Shown here piece by piece: positions 50,814-59,247 of a stretch of 64,000 bases of DNA. The stretch covers positions 214,391 through 278,390 of the forward strand of contig JBHJGP010000013.1 in the NCBI GenBank assembly GCA_050331695.1, written 5' to 3'. The position numbers and the translations under genes were made by a program. How positions within the stretch are numbered: position 1 is the first letter of the stretch; each line of letters opens with the position of its first letter. This stretch comes from JBHJGP01 sp050331695 (GTDB lineage Bacteria > Pseudomonadota > Alphaproteobacteria > Geminicoccales > Geminicoccaceae). Under the pieces are notes generated by a model. The model was not told the DNA's origin and ran no database searches. It saw only the letters and a program-made list of their open reading frames with translations.

Positions 50814-51311
50814 ATGGGAGAAAATACGAACCAGCTTCGGCGACCGGCCGCCACTGGCCCGCGGTTGGACGAGCGTGACGAAATGCTGTTAGGGCTTCTG
50901 GCAAGGGACGCGAGCTTGCCTTACGCCGAACTTGGCCGGCAGCTTAATCTCTCCGCGCCGGCGGTCCATGAGCGGGTCAAACGTTTGAAGCGCGATGGCG
51001 TGATCAGGACCACGGCGGCGCTTCTGGACGGCGAAAAGCTTGGCCGAAAGATGCTCGCTTTCATCGAAGTGATCACTGAGGGGTGGGGCAAGAGCGGGGA
51101 GATGCTTGCGCTTCGCGACTTGCCCGAGGTCGAGGAGATGCATTCCGTCACCGGCGAGGCCTGCGTGTTCCTTAAGGTGCGCACGGTGGACGCCCAACAG
51201 CTCGAAGACCTTCTAGAGCGCATCTATCGGATGCAAGGCGTCAGGGGGACCAAGAGCGCCGTCGTGCTGAGCACCTTTCTCGAACGCGGGCCACTGCCGT
51301 TGGCCGGATAG
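50814..51311 (+). CDS. Lrp/AsnC-family transcriptional regulator
   Basis: The 165-residue protein has an N-terminal winged helix-turn-helix (LDERDEMLLGLLARDASLPYAELGRQLNLSAPAVHERVKRLKRDGVI) and a C-terminal RAM ligand domain (LPEVEEMHSVTGEACVFLKVRTVDAQQLEDLLERIYRMQGV). Lrp-type regulators sense amino acids. Its position next to an MFS transporter and the amino-acid enzymes makes it the likely regulator of this region. Start ATG 50814. Confidence 0.88.
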   Translation: MGENTNQLRRPAATGPRLDERDEMLLGLLARDASLPYAELGRQLNLSAPAVHERVKRLKRDGVIRTTAALLDGEKLGRKMLAFIEVITEGWGKSGEMLALRDLPEVEEMHSVTGEACVFLKVRTVDAQQLEDLLERIYRMQGVRGTKSAVVLSTFLERGPLPLAG

Positions 51312-51367
51312 TGGGCGTTGGGCGGAACCCGCCTACCTCCAGGAGAGTAGTTCTTGGGAGGAATATG

Positions 51368-51814
51368 ATGAGCGATCAGAAAGCCAGGGCCGTGGGTATC
51401 AACCACATCGCGCTCGAGGTCGGCGATATCGGCGAAGCGCTCGCTTTCTACGGTGAGCTGTTTGAAATCAGTCTCCGGGGGCGGAGCGAGACCATGGCGT
51501 TCATCGACATGGGTGATCAGTTCATCGCGCTTTCGGAAGAGCGAACTCAGAAGCCCGACGAGCACCGGCATTTCGGTCTCGTGGTCGACGACCGCTCGCG
51601 GGTGAGACAGGCGCTTGAGCGGATCGGCGCCGAGATCCTGCCCACCAGCAGCCTGGATTTTCGCGATCCCTGGGGCAATCGGGTGCAGGTGATCGACTAT
51701 GAGACCATTCAGTTCACCAAGACCGAGGCGGTGCTCAAGGGCATGGGGCTTTCGGATATGACGAAAACCGAAGATGCGCTGGAAGAACTGCGCAAGAAGG
51801 GAATGGCGCCTTGA
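51368..51814 (+). CDS. Glyoxalase/bleomycin-resistance (VOC) family protein
   Basis: The 148-residue protein has the VOC betaalpha repeats: NHIALEVGDIGEALAFYGELF with the first metal His, HRHFGLVVDD with the second His, and DPWGNRVQVIDYE with the acidic ligand. I chose ATG 51368, six bases after GGGAGG; ATG 51365 is adjacent. The substrate is not predictable. It may be co-transcribed with the Lrp-type regulator. Confidence 0.82.
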   Translation: MSDQKARAVGINHIALEVGDIGEALAFYGELFEISLRGRSETMAFIDMGDQFIALSEERTQKPDEHRHFGLVVDDRSRVRQALERIGAEILPTSSLDFRDPWGNRVQVIDYETIQFTKTEAVLKGMGLSDMTKTEDALEELRKKGMAP

Positions 51815-51833
51815 AGCGGCAGCAGGAGGACCG

Positions 51834-52295
51834 ATGAGCCAGGAAAACAGACCCAAGCTCGGCCACGGCGCCTGGATCGTGGTCGCGGACGGCGAACGCG
51901 CCCGTTTTTACGTCAATGCCGGCACCGAACATAAACTGCGTCTCGAACTCGCCCGGGAGAAGGAGATCGAGAATCCGCCGACCCGAGAGCAGGGCACCGA
52001 CAAGCCGGGGCGGTTCGACGATGCCGGGATCGGGCGCAGCGCCGTCGACAACACCGACTGGCATGCCCAGGAGAAAGAACGTTTTGCCGAGGAACTGGCA
52101 GAAGAGTTACGCAAGGCGGCGCTCACCGGCCGCTTCGATCAGTTGTTCGTCGCCGCCCCGGCCAAGACTTTGGGCATCCTTCGCGACAACCTCCACAAGG
52201 AGGTGCAACGCCGTTTAATTGCCGATTTGAACAAGGAATTGACCAATCATCCCCTGGCAGAGGTCGAGGCAATCATCGGTCAGGTGGAGCCCTAG
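51834..52295 (+). CDS. Host-attachment-protein family (baeRF/eRF1-like domain) protein
   Basis: The 153-residue protein matches the 'protein required for attachment to host cells' family: WIVVADGERARFYVNAG, the central FDDAGIGRSAVDNTDWHAQEKERFAEELAEEL and FVAAPAKTLGILRDNLHKEV. The name comes from an Agrobacterium phenotype. The fold is related to archaeal release factor 1 domains, and the biochemical role is unknown. ATG 51834 has an AGGAGG-type site just upstream. Its stop overlaps the convergent TfoX-like gene by four bases. Confidence 0.82.
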   Translation: MSQENRPKLGHGAWIVVADGERARFYVNAGTEHKLRLELAREKEIENPPTREQGTDKPGRFDDAGIGRSAVDNTDWHAQEKERFAEELAEELRKAALTGRFDQLFVAAPAKTLGILRDNLHKEVQRRLIADLNKELTNHPLAEVEAIIGQVEP

Positions 52296-52660
52296 CGTTT
52301 CGAGGCTCGGCGCTTCGCGGGCCTTTTCGCTCTAGCCCTGAGCGCGGCATCGACCGCGAGCCTAGCCCAGGTCCGCATCTCTTCCGCGTCGTCCAAGGCC
52401 GCCTCAGGCGCCGTGTGATAGCTCATGACGCTGACCTGGCCCTGGGCCTTGGTGTAGCGAAACGGCTCCGAACCGGCCGTCTCGAAGCGGTCCTTGGTTT
52501 CATCGTCGGTCTTGAGATAGAGCTGATCGTCGGCGATCAGGGCGATCATCATATCGTCCAGAAAAATTCCGTGGCCGCCGAACATGCGCTTTGCCCGCAC
52601 CGGGCCCACCGGCGACAGCAGCTCGAGCGAGAAATCGACGAACTCCGGATCATTCGCCAT
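52292..52660 (-). CDS. TfoX/Sxy N-terminal domain protein
   Basis: The 122-residue protein has the TfoX_N core VRAKRMFGGHGIFLDDMMIALIADDQLYLKTDD and the following FRYTKAQGQVSVMSYHTAPEAAL. A basic tail (RARAKRPAKRRASKR) may contact DNA. In Haemophilus and E. coli, TfoX/Sxy promotes competence gene expression; alphaproteobacterial single-domain forms are not characterised. The start overlaps the end of the TRAP permease gene by 11 bp. Confidence 0.85.
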   Translation of the reverse strand: MANDPEFVDFSLELLSPVGPVRAKRMFGGHGIFLDDMMIALIADDQLYLKTDDETKDRFETAGSEPFRYTKAQGQVSVMSYHTAPEAALDDAEEMRTWARLAVDAALRARAKRPAKRRASKR

Positions 52661-54776
52661 AGGCCGGAACCTGTTGCGGCTCGGCCATTTGGCCGAGCTT
52701 GAGGTTGAGAGCGAACAACAGGCAAAAACCGGCGACGCCGGCGAGATTAACCAGAAGTGTGTCCGGCCAGAGGCAGGCGGCGCCGATGGCGAAGGCGAGG
52801 ATCCGCATCGGCCAGTTGAGCCCGTTTTCCAGCCAGCCCTGGAGGCCGGCGGCGAGCGCGTAGACGCCGGCGACGGCGAAGAGGAAAATTTTGAGCGCGA
52901 TCAGCCAGTCACCCGCGAGAAACGGCGTGTAAGCGAACAGGATCGGCACGATGTAGAGGCCCTTCGCGACCTTCCAACTGGCGAGGCCGGTTGCCATCGG
53001 CGGTGATTTGGCGATGGCCGCGGCGGTGAACGCGGCGAGGCACACCGGCGGCGTCACATTGCTGTCCTGGCTCAGCCAGAAAATGATCATGTGCGCCGAG
53101 AGAAGCGCCACGGTGAGGGTTTCCGCCGACAGCACCGTGTCCCGTAAGGTCGACGCGAGCTCGAGCGGCAAACCCGTGACAAGCGCGGCCGCGTCCGCCA
53201 CCGCCATCGGCTGGCCTAGCGAAGCGGCGGCATCGGGAGAAGCCAGCATCAAAATAGCCTTGGCTTCCTCGCCGACGGTGCCGGCGGCGATCAGCTGAAT
53301 AAGCGCATTGTCGGCGATCATGCCCGCAAGCGCCGGCGCGGATAGGGTCGCCAGCACGATATAGGCCGCTGTCACCGGCAAGCCCATGCCGAGGACCAGC
53401 GAGGCGAGCGCGATCAGGACCAGCGCGATCATGAGGTTGCCGTCGGCCCAGGCCGAAATCATTAGCGAGAAGGTGTTGCCGACGCCGGCGGTGGCGATGA
53501 CGTTGACCACCAGCCCCACGGCGCAGAGCAGGACCGCGGTCATGATCATGTTCTTCGAGCCGAGCGCCAGGGCATCGATCACAGCCCCTGGACCCATCGG
53601 CTTCTGGGTGAGCCAGCTGGACGCGATCACCGCGACGATGCCGATCACTGCTGCGTAGGTCGGTGTGTAGCCGGCGACGAGAAGGCCGATCAGGACAGCC
53701 ACCGGGATGATGAAGCTCGCGCCCTGTTTCCTCACCGCCTCGCTGAGCGTCGGGCCTTCCTCGACCATCGGCTGCAGGCCCAGCCTTCGGGCTTCGATCC
53801 GGACGAACATGCCGACCGAAAGGAAGTAGAGAAGGGCCGGCAGGGCGGCGACCGCCACGATCACCTCGTAGGAGATCTGGGTGTAGCTCGCCATGACGAA
53901 GGCGCCGGCGCCCATGATCGGCGGCATCATCTGACCGCCCGTGGACGCCGAGGCTTCGACCCCGCCCGCGAACTTGGGCGGAAAGCCGGCCCGCTTCATC
54001 AGCGGTATGGTGATTACGCCGGTGGATGCTGTGTTCGCGACCGCAGAGCCCGAAATGGTGCCGGTGAGGCCCGAGGCGATGACCGCGACGAAGCCGGGCC
54101 CGCCGGTGAGCTTGCCGGCCACCGCCTTGGCCAGGTCGATCACGAAATCGCCGGCACCGGACCGAAGCAGAAAGGCGCCGAAGATGATGAACAGGAAAAC
54201 GTAAGTCGAGGAGATCCGGGCGATCGTGCCGAACAGGGCGTAGTCGCCATAGATCGATCGGAACATGACCGTCTCGGCGGACAGGCCCTTGAACGCGAAC
54301 ACGCCCGGCACGTAGGCGCCCCAAAAGGTGACGTAGCTGAGCGATAAGATGATCAGGATCGGAATGACCAGACCGGCGGTCCGGCGGGTCAGTTCGATCG
54401 CGCCCAGCACGACGCCGCTGCCGGCGAGCCAGTCGAGGGGGCTTAGACGAACACCCCGGTCGTAAATGTCGTTTTCCGCGAACGCCAGGTGGGTGGCTGC
54501 CGCGGCGACCGCGAGACCGATGGTGGCATCGACCACAAGCGGCCAGCGCTTGTCGGTCCACCATGACGCCTTTGAGAGCGGGATATAAAGGGAGCAGAGC
54601 AGGGCGAAACCGGCGAAATGGAGAGCATTTCGAACCAGTTCCGAAACATCGGCGACCAGCGCCGCGTAGAGGTGCGCGACAGCGATGAGAACGGCAAAAC
54701 CGTAAACGGTATGCCGTAGCGGCGGCGGCAGGCGATCCGGGCCGCGACCGTCGGGGCTATCGTCCTTCTCGGTCAC
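52650..54776 (-). CDS. TRAP transporter fused 4TM/12TM permease (TAXI type)
   Basis: The 708-residue protein joins the small (DctQ-like) and large (DctM-like) permeases in one chain. Large-permease motifs include FGAFLLRSGAGDFVIDLAKAVAGKLTGGPGFVAVIASGLTGTISGSAVANTASTG and MPPIMGAGAFVMASYT, then LASLVLGMGLPVTAAYIVLA later. GTG start at 54776, 16 bp after the binding-protein gene. It imports an unknown substrate driven by sodium or proton gradients with the TAXI binding protein upstream. Confidence 0.92.
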   Translation of the reverse strand: MTEKDDSPDGRGPDRLPPPLRHTVYGFAVLIAVAHLYAALVADVSELVRNALHFAGFALLCSLYIPLSKASWWTDKRWPLVVDATIGLAVAAAATHLAFAENDIYDRGVRLSPLDWLAGSGVVLGAIELTRRTAGLVIPILIILSLSYVTFWGAYVPGVFAFKGLSAETVMFRSIYGDYALFGTIARISSTYVFLFIIFGAFLLRSGAGDFVIDLAKAVAGKLTGGPGFVAVIASGLTGTISGSAVANTASTGVITIPLMKRAGFPPKFAGGVEASASTGGQMMPPIMGAGAFVMASYTQISYEVIVAVAALPALLYFLSVGMFVRIEARRLGLQPMVEEGPTLSEAVRKQGASFIIPVAVLIGLLVAGYTPTYAAVIGIVAVIASSWLTQKPMGPGAVIDALALGSKNMIMTAVLLCAVGLVVNVIATAGVGNTFSLMISAWADGNLMIALVLIALASLVLGMGLPVTAAYIVLATLSAPALAGMIADNALIQLIAAGTVGEEAKAILMLASPDAAASLGQPMAVADAAALVTGLPLELASTLRDTVLSAETLTVALLSAHMIIFWLSQDSNVTPPVCLAAFTAAAIAKSPPMATGLASWKVAKGLYIVPILFAYTPFLAGDWLIALKIFLFAVAGVYALAAGLQGWLENGLNWPMRILAFAIGAACLWPDTLLVNLAGVAGFCLLFALNLKLGQMAEPQQVPAYGE

Positions 54777-54792
54777 GGCCCTGCTCGATCAT

Positions 54793-55815
54793 TCAGGGGC
54801 CGAGCAGATCTTCGGGTACCTCGATGCCAGCTTCCCGGAAGTATTTGACGGCACCCGGATGAAGTGGCGCCGGCAGGCCGGCAAGCGCTTGGTCGAGCGC
54901 CATCGCGTTGGTGGCGGGGTGAATGGCCTGCAGGAACGGCAGGTTTTCGTAGATGGTCTTGGTGATCAGATAGACGTGCTCCTCGGGCACATCCGCATTG
55001 ACCGCCAGGAAGTTGGGCTGGGCAATCGTGTTGACCGCTTCTTCCTGGCCGGGATAGGTGCCTGCGTCGATCACGAAGCGGGTCCAGAGGCTGGTGTCGC
55101 CATTGGCGGTCGCCATCTGCTCGTCGGTGAAGTTGAGCATAGCGACCCCATCACCCATCGCCGCGAACAGCTGGGTGACGGCACCGGTGGGCACGCCGGC
55201 GGGCGTCGAGATGCCAGCCACCTGGCCGTTTTGCAGGGCTTCGGCCGAGGGACCGTAGCCGGCATAGACCAGATCGAAGTCGCTCTCGATGTCGACCCCC
55301 AGATTGCCGAGGATCGTCCGGTTTGAGCCGATTGTGCCCGAATTCTGTCGGCCAAGCGCAGCCTTCGAGCCCTTGAGCGCGAGAAAATCCTCGATCGTTC
55401 CAGTTTCGGCGTTTTCGCTCGCGACTACGAATTGTTCGACATTTTGCCAGAGCATGGTGATCGAGCGGATGTTCTCCTGAACGCCGTCCGCCTCGACGGG
55501 CCCTGTGCCAGTCGTAGCGTAGTGGCCGAACAGGCCCTGGAGGATCGCAAACTGGGCCTCGTTCTCTCGCAACAGGCGCACATTCTCGCCGGACCCGGCG
55601 GAATTGATCGCCGACATACCGATACCATTTTCCGGCTGTAGCTTGACCTTGGTCAGCGTCGCCAGCGCCACGCCGACGGGGTAGTAGGTGCCGCCCGTGG
55701 ATGCGGTGGCCAGAAGATAATTGGTATCCTGGGCCGTTGCCGGCGCGGTCGCCAACGCGGCCCAGCCCAGCAACGCGGCAGCGCCACCCAGTAGCGTACG
55801 ACGGACGAACATCAT
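54793..55815 (-). CDS. TAXI-family TRAP transporter solute-binding protein
   Basis: The 340-residue protein has a signal peptide ending APATAQD. The family start YLLATASTGGTYYPVGVALATLTK then follows, with MSAINSAGSGENVRLLRENEAQFAILQG, the LGRQNSGTIGSNRTIL segment and YAGYGPSAEALQNGQVAG. TAXI proteins often bind glutamate or other amino acids in the periplasm. Two adjacent ATGs (55815 and 55812) share a GGGGAGG site. A strong palindrome lies 16 bp upstream in the leader. Confidence 0.93.
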   Translation of the reverse strand: MMFVRRTLLGGAAALLGWAALATAPATAQDTNYLLATASTGGTYYPVGVALATLTKVKLQPENGIGMSAINSAGSGENVRLLRENEAQFAILQGLFGHYATTGTGPVEADGVQENIRSITMLWQNVEQFVVASENAETGTIEDFLALKGSKAALGRQNSGTIGSNRTILGNLGVDIESDFDLVYAGYGPSAEALQNGQVAGISTPAGVPTGAVTQLFAAMGDGVAMLNFTDEQMATANGDTSLWTRFVIDAGTYPGQEEAVNTIAQPNFLAVNADVPEEHVYLITKTIYENLPFLQAIHPATNAMALDQALAGLPAPLHPGAVKYFREAGIEVPEDLLGP

Positions 55816-55830
55816 TCTTACCTCCCCAAT

Positions 55831-55848
55831 CCCCGGCGCGCGCCGGGG
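55831..55848 (-). promoter_or_regulatory. Perfect 18-bp GC palindrome in the TAXI binding-protein leader
   Basis: CCCCGGCGC at 55831-55839 and GCGCCGGGG at 55840-55848 are perfect reverse complements. In RNA a small loop would have to open at the centre. It sits just before the Shine-Dalgarno (55821-55827) of the leftward gene, where a hairpin could stabilise the message or affect initiation, or a dimeric regulator could bind the DNA. Confidence 0.5.
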
Positions 55849-56028
55849 GCCCTTTCGTTTCGGCCTTGGCCGCCCACAATCGGACCAATCGTGCTTCTGT
55901 CAACCGATCAGACGATGGGAACTTGAAATGGCTGGGAAAACGATGTCGTGCGAACGATCTTTGGTTTGCTGCCGGCTTTGCCCTGTGGCACCACCAAAAA
56001 CGCCGACATAGGACCGGGGAGATCCGCA

Positions 56029-56949
56029 TTGATCCGTTACGTTCTCGCGGCCGTGATTTTTGTCTGTTTCGCAAGCACTCACGGCAGGGCGGCGATCGTC
56101 GATGACACGCCACGGATCGCAGTCATGTCCGCCTTTCCGCCCGAGCTCGCCAAGCTGATCGATCGCGCTGACGAGACCGGCTCCTACGTGATCAACGGCG
56201 TTACCTTCAAGGTCGGCCAGCTCGAGGGGCATCAAGTGGTGATGTTTTTGAGCGGCGTCAGCATGGTGAACGCCGCCATGACCGCGCAACTGGCGCTCGA
56301 TCACTTCGAGATCACCGACATCGTCTTCTCAGGGATTGCCGGCGGGGTCGATCCGGAGTTGGCCATCGGCGATGTGGTGGTGGCAGAGCGCTGGGCCCAA
56401 TATCTGGAGGTTGTGATGGCCCGCGAAACGGAGCAGGGCTGGCAGGTTCCACCCTTCTTCGACTATGCCGGCGAGAATTTCGGCATGATGCATCCCCGCG
56501 CCGTCTCGGTTGTCACGCCCCGCGCCGAAGAGCCGGAAGAGAAGTTTTGGTTCGACACCGACCCCGATTTGCTGGCGGTGGCGCGATCGATTGCCGACAC
56601 GGTCGAACTCGCCGAGTGCGCGATCCGGGCCGAGGATGCCTGTCTCGGTCACACGCCCCGTTTCGTGGTCGGCGGCAACGGCGTTTCGGGCGGGGCGTTC
56701 GTCGACAATGCCGAGTTCCGCGAACACACCTTCCTCACCTTTCGGGCTCAGGTGCTGGACATGGAAAGCGCGGCCGTCGCCCATGTGGCCTACGCTAACC
56801 AGACGCCGTTCATCGCGTTTCGGAGCCTCTCGGATCTGGCTGGCGGGGGCGGTGCCGAGAACGAGATCGGCACCTTCTTTCAGTTGGCGTCCGACAATGC
56901 CGCGTCCGTGGTGACCGCGTTCCTCGCGGCACTGCCGACGGATCGCTGA
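56029..56949 (+). CDS. Exported nucleoside phosphorylase/MTAN-superfamily protein
   Basis: The 306-residue protein belongs to the purine-nucleosidase/phosphorylase superfamily: RIAVMSAFPPELAKL at the N-terminus, GVSMVNAAMTAQLALDHF, IVFSGIAGGVDPELAIGDVVVAERW and the ribose-site LDMESAAVAHVAYANQTPFIAFRSLSD. TTG 56029 is the best start (CGGGGAG site at 56015-56021). It yields a hydrophobic segment (VLAAVIFVCFAS) and a GRAAI cleavage-like site, so the enzyme is probably periplasmic, unlike normal cytoplasmic MTA/SAH nucleosidase. Its substrate is unknown. Confidence 0.78.
   Translation: MIRYVLAAVIFVCFASTHGRAAIVDDTPRIAVMSAFPPELAKLIDRADETGSYVINGVTFKVGQLEGHQVVMFLSGVSMVNAAMTAQLALDHFEITDIVFSGIAGGVDPELAIGDVVVAERWAQYLEVVMARETEQGWQVPPFFDYAGENFGMMHPRAVSVVTPRAEEPEEKFWFDTDPDLLAVARSIADTVELAECAIRAEDACLGHTPRFVVGGNGVSGGAFVDNAEFREHTFLTFRAQVLDMESAAVAHVAYANQTPFIAFRSLSDLAGGGGAENEIGTFFQLASDNAASVVTAFLAALPTDR
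56057..56066 (+). repeat. TTTT[TC]GTCTG motif, copy 12
   Basis: Inside the signal-peptide codons of the exported nucleosidase gene (Ile-Phe-Val-Cys). Confidence 0.7.
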
Positions 56950-57022
56950 GCGCCATCCGCCATCGCCCCGTTGTGAGCAGCCCGCGACCATAAGGCCGTT
57001 GAGGTGCGGGGTTCCTTGTGTC

Positions 57023-57046
57023 TTGTCGGGGCGCCTCCCCCGACAA
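57023..57046 (+). promoter_or_regulatory. Nine-pair hairpin directly ahead of the radical SAM start
   Basis: TTGTCGGGG (57023-57031) and CCCCGACAA (57038-57046) form a perfect nine-pair stem with a six-base loop. It ends ten bases before ATG 57057, flush against the weak AGG ribosome site, so folding could limit translation. It might alternatively be a terminator or the binding site of a dimeric regulator. Confidence 0.5.
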
Positions 57047-57056
57047 CAGGACACCG

Positions 57057-58466
57057 ATGGCCGACAGATATCTGACGACCGACGACATCGACGCGTGGTC
57101 CCCACGAGAAGGCTCCGCCTTAGCGCGGGGGCAAGCCATTCGCTCGGCGCTCGACGCGGATGGTTGCGATCCTGACCGCCAGGTCGCCGGACCGAGCATG
57201 CCGGTCGGCTGTGTCGCACTGGAAATCACTCAACGATGCAATCTCGATTGCAGCCTTTGCTACCTTTCGGAACATTCCGAGGCGACTTCGGATCTGCCTT
57301 TGGAAGAACTGTTCCGGCGGATCGACACCATTGCCGACGCTTACGGCCGCGGCACGACGGTTCAGGTGACCGGCGGCGATCCGACACTTCGTGACCCGAA
57401 TGAACTGGAGGCGATCGTCGCCCGCTGCCGGGACAGGGGATTGGTCCCGGCACTGTTCACCAACGGCATTCGCGCGACGCGCTCGCTACTCAGCCGGCTG
57501 GCGGCAGCGGGTCTTCAGGATGTTGCCTTTCACGTCGACATGACCCAGGCGCGGAAAGGTTACAGCTCCGAACAGGAGCTGAACGAGGTCCGCCTCGATT
57601 ACATCCGCCGGGCTCGAGGGCTCGGGCTGCAGATCCTGTTCAACACAACGGTCACCGAGAGAACGCTGGAAGCGCTGCCGGACCTGTTCGCTTTCTTCAT
57701 GGACCAGGCGGACGACGTCCACCTGGCGTCATTTCAGCCGCAGGCAACCGTGGGCCGGGGAACCGAGGCAGAACCGGCCATTCCGGTGGACCTCGCCGGT
57801 GTGGTTCAGCGCCTCGACCGAGCCGCTGGCCATGAGCTGGGTTTCGGTCGTCTGTTGGTAGGCCATCCCGCGTGCAACCTGTACACCACCGTCCTGGTCG
57901 CGGGGGACCGGCTGGTGCCGCTCATCGGTGATGGCCCTTTCGTTTCAGCGCTTCTGGCGGCTTGCCGTGGACGCTTCGATTTCCTCGGCCGTCGCCGTGA
58001 GCCCCTGTCCGCCGTCGGCGCAGCCATCGGGATATTCGCCCGCAATCCCCAGCTATGGCCGGGCCTGGCTGTTGAAATGAGACGCGTCTGGCGGGGCCTA
58101 GGCGGCGTGCGCGGCCTCTGGACCAGCCGGTTCCGGATCAGGCGGCTCAGCCTTCACGTGCACGACTTCATGGACGGCGACAAGTTGGACCACCGCCGGT
58201 GCGAAGCCTGCATGTTCATGGTCGCCACACGGGACGGGCCGCTCTCGATGTGCGTACACAACGCAAAGCGCGACGCCATGATCCTCCAACCGATTTTTCT
58301 GTCCGGCAAGGGGGCCGGATCCTGGCATCCGCTGTCCGGCGCGACGACCGATGTGCCGGATCCGTCCAGCCACGGGTTGAAACGAACCAAGGGCCGGACC
58401 AGGGCCAACCTGGTCAGAGCGCGTCGTTCAGCGACCAGTCGTAAGCATACTCGTCAACGCTTGTGA
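57057..58466 (+). CDS. Radical SAM protein of unknown function
   Basis: The 469-residue protein has the radical SAM cluster CNLDCSLC (Cys 61, 65, 68), the SAM-binding VQVTGGDPTLRD and a barrel continuing through VPALFTNGIRATRSLL. A C-terminal cysteine group (RRCEACMFMV and SMCVHNAKRD) may bind a second cluster. The overall layout recalls the MJ0619/tetraether-lipid-synthase-like branch, which acts on lipids or other large substrates, but this is not certain. ATG 57057 is chosen over an upstream in-frame GTG at 57018. The end overlaps the convergent DUF547 gene by 53 bp. Confidence 0.8.
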   Translation: MADRYLTTDDIDAWSPREGSALARGQAIRSALDADGCDPDRQVAGPSMPVGCVALEITQRCNLDCSLCYLSEHSEATSDLPLEELFRRIDTIADAYGRGTTVQVTGGDPTLRDPNELEAIVARCRDRGLVPALFTNGIRATRSLLSRLAAAGLQDVAFHVDMTQARKGYSSEQELNEVRLDYIRRARGLGLQILFNTTVTERTLEALPDLFAFFMDQADDVHLASFQPQATVGRGTEAEPAIPVDLAGVVQRLDRAAGHELGFGRLLVGHPACNLYTTVLVAGDRLVPLIGDGPFVSALLAACRGRFDFLGRRREPLSAVGAAIGIFARNPQLWPGLAVEMRRVWRGLGGVRGLWTSRFRIRRLSLHVHDFMDGDKLDHRRCEACMFMVATRDGPLSMCVHNAKRDAMILQPIFLSGKGAGSWHPLSGATTDVPDPSSHGLKRTKGRTRANLVRARRSATSRKHTRQRL

Positions 58467-59247
58467 CGCCGGCGAGCCGCTCGCTCAGATCGGGATCGGC
58501 GAAGCCGCGGATATGCTCCAGCACGGCTGCCTCGGAACCGCCGAAATCGCTGCGAAACCAGTTGTAGATGCTGGAGAGAACAAGCTCACCGTCATCGGTC
58601 ATGAGCACGCCCCGAGGGTCATTGACGTACGCCCGGGCGGCTTCGTTCATCTGATCTTCGAGCGTGTCGGCCTGGAAGGCCGTTTTGGCCAGGTTGGGAC
58701 AACCGGCCGCCGCGCAATTGACGGCGTAGTGGATCCGGGGCTCGTTGAACACGGGCCGGATGATGCCGTGCTCCACATCGTTGAGTGACAGATCGCGCCC
58801 CTCGACCGTTACAAGCTCCTTGCCCCAGGGGCCGATGGCGAAACTGTCGCCATAGGTGATGTCGCGGATGCTCTCTACCGGATAATGATCGAGGATGATG
58901 GCGACGGTCTGGGCATTGTAGAGGTTGATCCAGTAGGCAAGCTGTTCCGCCTGGGGAAGCTCGGTGACGGTGACGCTCTGGAGCTGTGCCAGATAGGCGT
59001 CGAGCGCTTTCCGGTCCTCGGCTGACACAGCCTGATAATCGATCCGATTGATCATACGGTCATCGGTTTCGACGTAGCGGCCCAAGAGCTGGTTCCAGGC
59101 GCTGTGGTCAACCGTTTTGCCGCTGCCATTGGCCCGCGTCCGCCAGTGGTCATCAATCAGATCGGATGATGGAGCGATCAGCCTTTCGAACCATGAGAAG
59201 CCTGCCGTCGCAAACGCCGCCAAAACCACAAACCGTCTTTTCATCAC
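58414..59247 (-). CDS. DUF547 domain protein, probably exported
   Basis: The 277-residue protein has a short hydrophobic N-terminus (FVVLAAFATAGF) that may be a signal or anchor. The DUF547 signature follows: AYWINLYNAQTVAIILDHYPVESIRDI, DVEHGIIRPVFNEPRIHYAVNCAAAGCPNL and LSSIYNWFRSDFGG. The conserved His and Cys in HYAVNCAAAGCP suggest a papain/transglutaminase-like active site, but no activity is established. It converges on the radical SAM gene with a long overlap. Confidence 0.85.
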   Translation of the reverse strand: MMKRRFVVLAAFATAGFSWFERLIAPSSDLIDDHWRTRANGSGKTVDHSAWNQLLGRYVETDDRMINRIDYQAVSAEDRKALDAYLAQLQSVTVTELPQAEQLAYWINLYNAQTVAIILDHYPVESIRDITYGDSFAIGPWGKELVTVEGRDLSLNDVEHGIIRPVFNEPRIHYAVNCAAAGCPNLAKTAFQADTLEDQMNEAARAYVNDPRGVLMTDDGELVLSSIYNWFRSDFGGSEAAVLEHIRGFADPDLSERLAGVTSVDEYAYDWSLNDAL

